Of a DNA stretch of 14,991 nucleotides, positions 7,022 to 14,693 are shown piece after piece; within the stretch, counting starts at the first letter, position 1, and each line of letters opens with the position of its first letter. Source of the stretch: JAKZSU01 sp047517485 (GTDB taxonomy: Bacteria; Pseudomonadota; Alphaproteobacteria; UBA7887); assembly GCA_047517485.1 (NCBI GenBank), contig JAKZSU010000085.1:1-14991 (forward strand), given 5' to 3'. A program made the position numbers and the translations under genes. The notes below the pieces were generated by a model. That model worked only from the letters and a program-made list of their open reading frames with translations. It did no database searches and was not told the origin of the DNA.

Positions 7022-8329
7022 ATGGCAACCGATCTGGCGAAATATGCCACCGACAACGGCATCAAGTTTTTCTTGATGAATTTCACCGACCTGTTCGGCA
7101 TGCAGCGCTCCAAACTGGTGCCGGCGGCGGCGATCGGCGGCATGCAGAAGTCGGGCGCGGGATTCGCCGGATTCGCCGCCTGGCTCGATATGACACCCGC
7201 CCATCCCGACATGTTCGCCGTGCCCGATGGCGACGCGGTGATCCAACTGCCGTGGAAGCCCGAGCTCGCCTGGGTGCCCGGTGATCTCTACATGGAAGGC
7301 CAAAAGGTCGCCCAGGCGCCGCGCAATGTCCTGCAAGCGGTGATCGCCCAGGCGGCGGACGCGGGATTGTTGATGAAAGCCGGTGTCGAGCCCGAGTTCC
7401 ATCTCATCAGCGAAGACGGCTCGGCGATATCCGACGATCGCGATACCCAGGAAAAACCCTGTTACGACCAGTCCGCGCTGATGCGTCGCTACGACGTGAT
7501 CTCCGAGATTTGCACGTCGCTCGGCCAATTGGGATGGGGCCCGTACCAGAACGATCACGAGGACGCCAACGGCCAGTTCGAGATCAATTGGGATTACTAC
7601 GACAGTCTGAAAACCGCCGACCAGCTGTGCTTCTTCCGCTTTCTGGTGAAATCGATCGCCGAAAAACACGGCCTGCGCGCCACCTTCATGCCGAAGCCGT
7701 TCAGCCACCTGACCGGCAACGGTTGCCATGTCCATGCGTCCCTGTGGAGCCTGGATGAGAAAACCTGTCTGACCCACGACCCGAATGGCGAATTGGGCAT
7801 CTCTGAATTGGGCTATCACTTCCTTGGTGGGGTGCTCGCCCATGCCGAAGGTCTGGCGGCGATCACCAACCCGACAGTCAATTCCTACAAACGCATCAAT
7901 GCCCCGGTGACGTCGTCCGGCGCGACCTGGGCGCCCAATACCGTCACCTTCGGCGGCAACAACCGCACCCATATGGTGCGGGTTCCGGATGAAGGCCGCT
8001 TCGAGTTCCGCCTCGCCGATGGCGCGGCGAACCCCTACTTGCTGATGGCCGGCTATCTCGCCGCCGGCCTCGACGGCATCGCCAAGAAAACCGATCCCGG
8101 CAAACGGCTCGACATCGATATGTATGCCGAAGGCCACAAGGTGCGTGGCGCCAAAAAACTGCCGCTCTATCTGATCGATGCCATACGATCGTTCGCCAAG
8201 GACAAAGTGTTGCGCGCCGCCATGGGCGACGAATTCTGCGATGCCTACATCAAACTCAAGACCAACGATTGGGACCAGTATTCCCAGCATTTGACCCAGT
8301 GGGAACGCGACACCACGCTGGATTGCTGA
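7022..8329 (+). CDS. gmaS: Gamma-glutamylmethylamide synthetase (glutamate-methylamine ligase)
   Basis: This 435-residue member of the glutamine synthetase fold should join methylamine to the gamma-carboxyl of glutamate using ATP, the entry step of the N-methylglutamate pathway. Metal and substrate motifs are EPEFH (123-127), HEDANGQFE (179-187), GNGCHVHAS (232-240), NPTVNSYKRI (283-292) and RFEFRLADG (326-334). The glutamine synthetase adenylylation-site motif is not seen. On its own it could be read as GlnT, a type III-like glutamine synthetase. The flanking mgsABC and mgd genes, in the order known from methylotrophs that do not grow by methylamine dehydrogenase, make gmaS the better call. 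A strong ribosome site GGGGGAGC lies at 7011-7018. Confidence 0.93.
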   Translation: MATDLAKYATDNGIKFFLMNFTDLFGMQRSKLVPAAAIGGMQKSGAGFAGFAAWLDMTPAHPDMFAVPDGDAVIQLPWKPELAWVPGDLYMEGQKVAQAPRNVLQAVIAQAADAGLLMKAGVEPEFHLISEDGSAISDDRDTQEKPCYDQSALMRRYDVISEICTSLGQLGWGPYQNDHEDANGQFEINWDYYDSLKTADQLCFFRFLVKSIAEKHGLRATFMPKPFSHLTGNGCHVHASLWSLDEKTCLTHDPNGELGISELGYHFLGGVLAHAEGLAAITNPTVNSYKRINAPVTSSGATWAPNTVTFGGNNRTHMVRVPDEGRFEFRLADGAANPYLLMAGYLAAGLDGIAKKTDPGKRLDIDMYAEGHKVRGAKKLPLYLIDAIRSFAKDKVLRAAMGDEFCDAYIKLKTNDWDQYSQHLTQWERDTTLDC

Positions 8330-8362
8330 CCCGGACTTATATGTGAGACGCGCCGCGGGCTT

Positions 8363-9613
8363 ATGAAGTACTCCGTACTCTCACTGATAAAAAACACCCT
8401 GTCGGGGCACCGCAATTGGGCGCCGGCGTGGCGCGAACCCGACCCCAAACCCGACTATGACGTGGTGATCATTGGCGGTGGCGGGCATGGCTTGGCGACC
8501 GCCTATTATCTCGCCCAGCAGCACGGCATCACCAATGTCGCGGTGTTGGAAAAAAGCTGGCTCGGCTCCGGCAACGTTGGCCGCAATACGACGATTATCC
8601 GCTCCAACTATCAGCTCCCCGGCAACGAGCCGTTCTACGAATGGTCGATGAAACTGTGGGAGAACCTCGAGCAGGACTTCAATTTCAACGCCATGGTGTC
8701 GCAGCGCGGGGTGATCAATCTGTTTCACTCCGATCCGCAGCGCGGCGCATTCGCCCGGCGCGGCAATGCCATGCGGATGCACGGCGTCGATGCCGAATTG
8801 CTGACCCGCGAACAATTGCGCGCCCTGGTGCCGTTTCTCGACTATGACAACGCCCGGTTTCCGATTATGGGCGCGCTGATGCAGCCGCGCGGCGGCACGG
8901 TGCGTCATGACGCGGTGGCCTGGGGCTTCGCGCGCGGCGCCGACGCGCGTGGCGTCGACATACTCCAGAATTGCGAAGTGACCGGCTTCAAGATCGACGC
9001 CGGCAAAATAATTGGTGTCGAGACTTCGCGGGGATTCATCGGTGCCAAGAAAGTCGCCATGGTGGCCGCCGGCCATGCCGGCCAAGTGGCGGCGATGGCG
9101 GGGATGACCTTGCCGATCGAAAGCCATGTGCTCCAAGCCTTCGTCTCCGAAAGCATCAAACCGTACATCGACAAGGTGGTGACCTTCGGTGCCGGGCATT
9201 TCTATGTCTCGCAATCGGACAAGGGCGGCTTGGTGTTCGGCGGTGATATCGACGGCTACAACAGCTATGCCCAGCGCGGCAATCTGCCGATGGTCGAACA
9301 CGTCATCGAGGCCGGAGTGGCGATGATCCCGGGCCTCAGCCGGGTCAAGGTGCTGCGGTCTTGGGGCGGCATTGTCGATATGTCGATGGATGGCTCGCCG
9401 ATCATCGACAAGACCCCGATCGACGGCCTCTATCTCAATTGCGGCTGGTGTTATGGCGGGTTCAAGGCAACACCGGCGTCGGGCTGGTGTTTTGCCCATA
9501 CCATCGCCACCGACGCGCCGCACGAGCTGAGCGCCGCCTACCGCCTCGACCGGTTCGCCACCGGCGACATGATCGACGAAAAAGGCATGGGCGCCACGCC
9601 CAACCTGCATTAA
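8363..9613 (+). CDS. mgdA: N-methylglutamate dehydrogenase subunit A (sarcosine oxidase beta-like)
   Basis: This 416-residue flavoprotein is the catalytic subunit that oxidises the N-methyl group. An FAD dinucleotide fold is at residues 32-65 (YDVVIIGGGGHGLATAYYLA, then an acidic residue at E63). VGRNTTIIRSNY (72-83) and the C-terminal GWCYGGFKATPASGW (361-375) are signatures of sarcosine oxidase beta subunits. In that family a His in RHDAV carries covalent FMN; here it is H182 (RHDAVAWG). The gene starts 33 bases after gmaS with no strong ribosome site, but the N-terminus MKYSVLSLIKNTLSGH matches the family and fixes the start. True sarcosine oxidase is the alternative reading; the synthase genes upstream argue for N-methylglutamate as substrate. 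Confidence 0.92.
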   Translation: MKYSVLSLIKNTLSGHRNWAPAWREPDPKPDYDVVIIGGGGHGLATAYYLAQQHGITNVAVLEKSWLGSGNVGRNTTIIRSNYQLPGNEPFYEWSMKLWENLEQDFNFNAMVSQRGVINLFHSDPQRGAFARRGNAMRMHGVDAELLTREQLRALVPFLDYDNARFPIMGALMQPRGGTVRHDAVAWGFARGADARGVDILQNCEVTGFKIDAGKIIGVETSRGFIGAKKVAMVAAGHAGQVAAMAGMTLPIESHVLQAFVSESIKPYIDKVVTFGAGHFYVSQSDKGGLVFGGDIDGYNSYAQRGNLPMVEHVIEAGVAMIPGLSRVKVLRSWGGIVDMSMDGSPIIDKTPIDGLYLNCGWCYGGFKATPASGWCFAHTIATDAPHELSAAYRLDRFATGDMIDEKGMGATPNLH

Positions 9614-9628
9614 CGGGCATTTGGAAAT

Positions 9629-9916
9629 ATGTCGATCAATTGCCCCTATTGCGGCATCCGTCCAATCGAGGAATTCGCCATGCGGGGCGACGCCGGAAAA
9701 ATGCGCCCTGCCTCCGGCGATCCCGCCGAAATGGATGCCACGCTAATCGCCGAGTGGCACGACTACGTCTATCTCCGCGACAATCCGAAAGGACAGATCG
9801 AGGAGTATTGGCATCATGCCGGCGGCTGCCGAAGCTGGCTGGTGGTAACCCGCGACACCGTCACCCATGAGGTCACATTGGTGGTGACCGCCAGCGAACA
9901 CGCGAAACCGTCATGA
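9629..9916 (+). CDS. mgdB: N-methylglutamate dehydrogenase subunit B (sarcosine oxidase delta-like)
   Basis: This 95-residue protein resembles the small zinc-binding delta subunit of heterotetrameric sarcosine oxidase. It begins with the conserved INCPYCGIRPIEEF (3-16), giving the zinc cysteines C5 and C8. The typical middle and end follow: EWHDYVYLRDNPKG (42-55), EEYWHHAGGCRSWL (58-71) and DTVTHEV (76-82). In the known complex this subunit is structural and caps the flavin subunits. It lies 15 bases after mgdA, and its stop overlaps the start of mgdC by four bases (ATGA at 9913-9916), a sign of coupled translation and fixed stoichiometry. Confidence 0.93.
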   Translation: MSINCPYCGIRPIEEFAMRGDAGKMRPASGDPAEMDATLIAEWHDYVYLRDNPKGQIEEYWHHAGGCRSWLVVTRDTVTHEVTLVVTASEHAKPS

Positions 9917-12900
9917 GCGGATTTCGCCTCTCCTCCGGTGGACTGATCGATCGACAGAGGCCGCTAGGGTTTGTCTTTGATGGCAAGACCTATGCCGGCT
10001 TCGAAGGCGATACCCTGGCCTCGGCGTTGATCGCCAACGGCGTCACCCTGATGGGGCGGAGTTTCAAATATCACCGGCCGCGCGGTGCGATTACCGCCGG
10101 CTCGTCGGAGCCCAACGCGCTGGTCGAAGTGGGCGAAGGCGGCCGCAAGGAGCCCAATGTGCGCGCCACGGTCGCCGAATTATGCGACGGCCTGGTCGCC
10201 ACCAGCCAGAACCGCTGGCCGTCGCTAAAGTTCGATATCGGTGCCGTTAACCAGTTGCTGTCGCCGTTTCTGGTCGCCGGCTTCTATTACAAGACCTTCA
10301 TGTGGCCGAAGAGTTTTTGGGAGAAGCTCTACGAGCCGCTGATCCGTCGCGCCGCCGGACTCGGGCGGGCGACTTATGAAGTCGATCCCGACCGCTATGA
10401 AAAAGCCTATGCACACTGCGACGTATTGGTGATCGGCGCCGGCCCGACCGGTCTGATGGCGGCGTTGTGCGCGGCGCGGGCCGGTGCCCGGGTGATCATC
10501 GCCGACGAGGGCGCGGTGCTCGGCGGGTCGCTGCTTTTCGAAGACGACGAGATCGATGGGCTGCCGGCGGCCGCGTGGGCGGCTTCCGCGGTGGCGGAAT
10601 TGACGGCCTTCGAAGACGTGCGGGTGATGCCGCGGACCACCGTGTTCGGCTGGTACGACGGCAATATCTTCGGCGCCCTCGAACGGGTACAGAAACACCT
10701 GGCGGTCCCGTCAACCCATGCGCCGGTCGAGCGCGCCTGGCGGATCCGGGCGAAACGCGCGGTCCTCGCCACCGGCGCCGAGGAACGCCCGCTGGTGTTC
10801 GGCGGCAACGACCGGCCCGGCGTGATGCAAGCCTCGGCGGTGCGCGCGTACCTCGCGCGGTTCGCGGTGTCGCCGGGCCGCCGCGCCGTCGTGTTCACCA
10901 ACAATTCATCCGGCCACCGCACCGCCAAGGCGCTGCAGGCACGCGGGATCGACGTTGCCGCGGTGGTGGACAGCCGCGACGGCGCGGTGATCGGCGATGT
11001 CATTGGGGCCAAGAAAATCACCGCCGTCGAGGTCTACCGCGAGCACCGTCGTGAGCGCATCGCGTGCGATTTCGTCGCCATGTCGGGGGGATGGAACCCG
11101 AACGTCCATCTTGCCTGTCAGCGCGGCGCCAAACCGGTGTGGACCGAAGCCATCGCCGCCTTCATTGCCCCCGACGTGGGCGACGATTTTGTCGCGGCCG
11201 GGGCCGCCGCGGGGAAAATGCTACTCGCGGAGTGCTTGGCGGACGGCGCCGCCAAAGCTGTCACTAACGACCAGGCAGGCGTCCCCGAAGCGAGCAGCGA
11301 CGAGGTCTACGGCATCTCGCCGTTATGGAACGTCGCGCAATCGACCGGCAAGGCGTTCGTCGACTACCAGAATGACGTCACCGCGAAAGACGTGCCGCTG
11401 GCGGCGCGCGAGGGCTATACCGATGTCGAGCTGACCAAGCGCTACACCACTCTCGGCATGGCCACAGATCAGGGCAAACTGTCGAATATCAACGGGCTCG
11501 CGATTCTGGCCGAGGCCACCGGCAAGGCGATCCCCGAGGTCGGCACCACGACTTATCGGCCGTATTATTCGCCGGTGAGTTTCGGCGCACTGGCCGGTGC
11601 CAGTCGCGGCTCTCACTTTCAGCCCGAACGCAAGACGCCGATCCATGCCTGGGCCGAGGAGCAGGGCGCGGTCTTCATCGAGACCGGCCTATGGTACCGC
11701 ACCCAATGGTTCCCCCGCGCCGGCGAGACCGACTGGCTGCAAAGTGTCGCCCGCGAAGTGAAGAATACCCGCGAGAATGTCGGCGTCTGCGATGTCTCGA
11801 CCTTGGGCAAGATCGATGTCCAGGGCCCGGATGCCGCCGAGTTCATGAACCGGCTCTACTGCAACGGCTGGAAATTTCTCAAGGTGGGCCGCGCGCGCTA
11901 CGGTCTGATGTTGCGCGAGGACGGCATCGTCTATGACGACGGCACCTCGAGCCGGCTGGCGGAAAATCATTATTTCATGACCACGACGACCGCCAAGGCG
12001 GGCGGCGTGATGGCGCACATGGAATTCTGTCACCAGGCGCTGTGGCCTGAGCTCGACGTGCAATATGTCTCGGTATCCGAACAGTGGGCGCAGTTCGCGG
12101 TGGCCGGGCCGGAGGCGCGCAGTACCTTGCAAAAAATCGTCGCCGAGGATCTCTCCGACGACGCCTTCCCCTATATGGGGGTGCAAGCGGTCACCGTCGC
12201 CGGCGGCCTCATGGGGCGGCTTTTCCGCCTGTCGTTTTCCGGCGAGCTCGCGTTCGAGCTTTCGGTGCCGGCGGATTACGGCGACGCGGTGATTCGCCTG
12301 ATCATCGCCGCCGGCGCCGAGTTCGGCATCATGCCTTACGGCAGCGAGGCCTTGTCGGTGATGCGGATCGAGAAAGGCCATGTCGCCGGCGGCGAGCTCA
12401 ACGGCACCACCACCGCGTACGATCTCGGGCTCGGCAAGATGATGTCGTCGAAAAAGGACTACATCGGCCGGGCGATGGCGGCGCGCGAGGCGTTTCACCG
12501 CGACCGCCGCTGGGCTGTCGTCGGGGTGCTGCCGGTGAACAAGCCGGACCGCATCGCCGCCGGCGCGCATATCCTCAAGCTCGGTGATCCGCCGTCGATG
12601 GACAACGACCAGGGCTACCTCACGTCGGACGCCTATTCGCCGATGCTCGAACAATGGATCGCCTTGGCCCTGGTCGACGACGGCCGGGCGCGCCACGGCG
12701 AGGTGGTGCAAGTGTGGGACGCGCTCCGCGACACGTATGTCAAGGCGACGCTCTGCGATCCGGTGTTTTACGATAAGGACCATGTCAAACTGCACGCCAC
12801 GACGTTGACGCCCGCCAGCGAACCCGTGCCCGCGCCGACGATGACCCGCAGATCGCCGCTCGACGGGGTGATCCAGCCCGGTCGATACGGCGCGGCCGGA

Positions 12901-13425
12901 GATACCGGTGTCGCACTGGCGGTTCGTCATCCACTGTCGATCGTCACGGTGATCGCCCAGAACGGCATGGCCGCGGCGGTCTCGGAGGCGATCGAGAAAC
13001 ATTACGGTGCCGCCTGTCCGCCGCCGGGGCGCTCAGTGTCTGCTGGCGAGGTGACCGTGCACTGGGCCGGCGCCGAGCAATGGTTCGTCATCGCCGATAA
13101 GTTCGCCGAAGGTATGCTCTATCGCGACCTGGCCGAACGTCTCGCCGGCCTCGCCTCGGTGTCCGACCAGGGTCACGGCCGGGTCATCCTGTCGCTGTCC
13201 GGCGCCCGCGCCCGCGACGTCATCGCCAAGGGCACGCCGGTCGATGTGCACCCGCGCGAATTCGCCCCCGGCCACTGCGCGGTCACCCAAATGGCCCACG
13301 TCGGGGTGCATCTCGCCTGCGTCGGCACCGATGCGTACGAGCTATCGCTGTTCCGCGGATTCGCCGAGAGTTTTTGGCACTGGCTCGGCGAAATGGCGGA
13401 GGAATTCGGCACCCAGGTGAAGTAA
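9913..13425 (+). CDS. mgdC: N-methylglutamate dehydrogenase subunits C and D fused (sarcosine oxidase alpha + gamma)
   Basis: This 1170-residue protein is longer than usual alpha subunits (about 1000). Residues 1-95 are a ferredoxin-like fold without cluster cysteines (GRSFKYHRPRGAITAGSSEP). Residues about 168-450 are a dinucleotide-binding oxidoreductase domain (CDVLVIGAGPTGLMAALCAA; ATGAEERP 286-293). Residues about 560-960 are the folate-binding GcvT-type barrel (RTQWFPRAGE 596-605, IEKGHVAGGELNGTTTAYDL 819-838). After a proline/alanine-rich joint (966-977) a second module, 980-1170, matches the separate gamma subunit (SPLDG 981-985, DQGHGRVILSLSG 1085-1097, YELSLFRGFAESFWHWL 1142-1158). 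No separate mgdD follows, so it is fused here. An internal ATG at 12841 (M977) may mark the ancestral mgdD start, but no ribosome site precedes it. The barrel probably transfers the released C1 unit to tetrahydrofolate. Confidence 0.93.
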   Translation: MSGFRLSSGGLIDRQRPLGFVFDGKTYAGFEGDTLASALIANGVTLMGRSFKYHRPRGAITAGSSEPNALVEVGEGGRKEPNVRATVAELCDGLVATSQNRWPSLKFDIGAVNQLLSPFLVAGFYYKTFMWPKSFWEKLYEPLIRRAAGLGRATYEVDPDRYEKAYAHCDVLVIGAGPTGLMAALCAARAGARVIIADEGAVLGGSLLFEDDEIDGLPAAAWAASAVAELTAFEDVRVMPRTTVFGWYDGNIFGALERVQKHLAVPSTHAPVERAWRIRAKRAVLATGAEERPLVFGGNDRPGVMQASAVRAYLARFAVSPGRRAVVFTNNSSGHRTAKALQARGIDVAAVVDSRDGAVIGDVIGAKKITAVEVYREHRRERIACDFVAMSGGWNPNVHLACQRGAKPVWTEAIAAFIAPDVGDDFVAAGAAAGKMLLAECLADGAAKAVTNDQAGVPEASSDEVYGISPLWNVAQSTGKAFVDYQNDVTAKDVPLAAREGYTDVELTKRYTTLGMATDQGKLSNINGLAILAEATGKAIPEVGTTTYRPYYSPVSFGALAGASRGSHFQPERKTPIHAWAEEQGAVFIETGLWYRTQWFPRAGETDWLQSVAREVKNTRENVGVCDVSTLGKIDVQGPDAAEFMNRLYCNGWKFLKVGRARYGLMLREDGIVYDDGTSSRLAENHYFMTTTTAKAGGVMAHMEFCHQALWPELDVQYVSVSEQWAQFAVAGPEARSTLQKIVAEDLSDDAFPYMGVQAVTVAGGLMGRLFRLSFSGELAFELSVPADYGDAVIRLIIAAGAEFGIMPYGSEALSVMRIEKGHVAGGELNGTTTAYDLGLGKMMSSKKDYIGRAMAAREAFHRDRRWAVVGVLPVNKPDRIAAGAHILKLGDPPSMDNDQGYLTSDAYSPMLEQWIALALVDDGRARHGEVVQVWDALRDTYVKATLCDPVFYDKDHVKLHATTLTPASEPVPAPTMTRRSPLDGVIQPGRYGAAGDTGVALAVRHPLSIVTVIAQNGMAAAVSEAIEKHYGAACPPPGRSVSAGEVTVHWAGAEQWFVIADKFAEGMLYRDLAERLAGLASVSDQGHGRVILSLSGARARDVIAKGTPVDVHPREFAPGHCAVTQMAHVGVHLACVGTDAYELSLFRGFAESFWHWLGEMAEEFGTQVK

Positions 13426-13426
13426 T

Positions 13427-13486
13427 ATGAAGCCGATCATTGACACCTTCACGCCGTCCCACCACCGGACAAATCAGGGAAATTGA
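13427..13486 (+). other. Possible 19-codon leader frame before the ureohydrolase
   Basis: An ATG one base after the mgdC stop opens a 19-codon frame (MKPIIDTFTPSHHRTNQGN) that ends with TGA four bases before the ureohydrolase ATG. It could carry ribosomes across the gap and couple the two genes, or be chance. There is no independent support for a functional peptide. Confidence 0.2.
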
Positions 13487-13490
13487 AAAA

Positions 13491-14678
13491 ATGCCAGATC
13501 CGAAGACCGGCGAGCTGCGCGGCAACCGCAATCTGAAACGGCTAGGCCGGATTTCCCAGACCAAGCAGGAGCAGGAAATTCAGCGCGGGCTCGAGCTTGG
13601 GCTCGAGGCCGCCGACTCGATCAACGACCGGTCGATTTCGCTGTTCAGCCGCGGCCATCTGCCGGCCTTCGCCGGCATCAACACGTTCATGAAAACGCCC
13701 TATTGCGAGGATATCCGCGACGTCGGCAACTATGAAGCGGCGTTTGTCGGCGTCCCCTTCGATACCGGCACGACCTATCGCCCGGGGACCCGGTTCGGGC
13801 CGCAAGGCATCCGCCGGATATCCGCCGTGTACGACGGCTATTGCGTCGATGGCGCGGTCGATTTGTTCGAGGAGCTCGACCTCTGCGATGCTGGCGACGT
13901 GTTCGTCATCCCGGGCAACATCGAAAAGACCTTCGACCAGGTCTCGAAGGCGGTGTCGCACATTTACACTTGCGGCGCCTTTCCGATCATCGCCGGCGGC
14001 GATCATAGCCTGGGATACCCCAACGTACGCGGGGTGGCGCCGCACATCGACGGCAACGTCGGCATCATCCATTTCGACCGCCATCTCGATACCCAGGACA
14101 TCGACATGGACGAGCGCATGCACACCACCCCATGGTATTGGACGACCAACGACCACGAGAGTGTCGATCATTCGAAAACCCATCAGCATCACAGCCACAT
14201 GCACGATGTCGGCTTGTCGAACTGCCCGCCGAAAAATCTCGTCCAGATCGGCATCGGTGGTTGGTATGGCAATCGACCGGGTTCGGAAGTCGCGCGCGAT
14301 CGCGGCACCAGCGTGATCACCATGAAGGACTTCGAGGAACTGGGCGTTGAGGGCACCGCCAACATGGCACTCGAGCTCGCCTGGAAGGATGCCGAGGCGG
14401 TGTACTTGTCGTTCGACATCGACAGCATCGATCCCGGATTCGCGCCGGGCACGGGAACCCCGGAGCCGGGCGGATTCTCGCCCCGCGAAGCGCTCGAAAT
14501 GGTCCGCATCGTCGCCCGCGAGGGCCTATGCGCGATGGAGGTGGTCGAGGTCTCGCCGCCCTACGACGTCAACGACAATACTTCGCAGCTCGCCTGCCGA
14601 GTCATTCTGGACGCCATCGGCACCATGGTCGAGGCCGGCAAACTCGGCCACCGCGACAAGGTGATGAAACCGGAATAA
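13491..14678 (+). CDS. Ureohydrolase-family metal enzyme, guanidine hydrolase-like, with His-rich insertion
   Basis: This 395-residue member of the arginase/agmatinase fold hydrolyses a guanidino-type substrate, normally yielding urea and an amine. All six canonical metal ligands are present: H172 (GGDHS), D196, H198 and D200 (FDRHLD), D309 and D311 (SFDIDSIDP). FDRH instead of the usual DAH, together with DERMHTTPW (207-215), GIGGW (254-258) and PPYDV (356-360), is to my memory typical of the nickel-dependent guanidine hydrolases and the related metformin hydrolases. Residues 222-238 carry seven His in 17 positions (HESVDHSKTHQHHSHMH), an extra loop that could bind nickel. The ATG at 13491 has AGGGA ten bases upstream; TTG 13440 would add 17 residues. 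As last gene of a methylamine operon it may release methylamine from methylguanidine, or ammonia from guanidine. Agmatinase or another guanidino-acid hydrolase cannot be excluded. Confidence 0.88.
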   Translation: MPDPKTGELRGNRNLKRLGRISQTKQEQEIQRGLELGLEAADSINDRSISLFSRGHLPAFAGINTFMKTPYCEDIRDVGNYEAAFVGVPFDTGTTYRPGTRFGPQGIRRISAVYDGYCVDGAVDLFEELDLCDAGDVFVIPGNIEKTFDQVSKAVSHIYTCGAFPIIAGGDHSLGYPNVRGVAPHIDGNVGIIHFDRHLDTQDIDMDERMHTTPWYWTTNDHESVDHSKTHQHHSHMHDVGLSNCPPKNLVQIGIGGWYGNRPGSEVARDRGTSVITMKDFEELGVEGTANMALELAWKDAEAVYLSFDIDSIDPGFAPGTGTPEPGGFSPREALEMVRIVAREGLCAMEVVEVSPPYDVNDNTSQLACRVILDAIGTMVEAGKLGHRDKVMKPE

Positions 14679-14693
14679 CGCCCTTTAAGATAA

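Noticed and set aside
4074..8329. Reading mgsABC and gmaS as ordinary glutamate synthase and glutamine synthetase for ammonia assimilation
   Set aside because: The split three-subunit form, the missing iron-sulfur cysteines and the direct link to the sarcosine-oxidase-like genes fit the N-methylglutamate pathway much better.
8363..13425. Reading the three genes as true heterotetrameric sarcosine oxidase
   Set aside because: It is possible by sequence alone, but no creatine, betaine or serine hydroxymethyltransferase genes are present, and the operon order matches the methylamine pathway.
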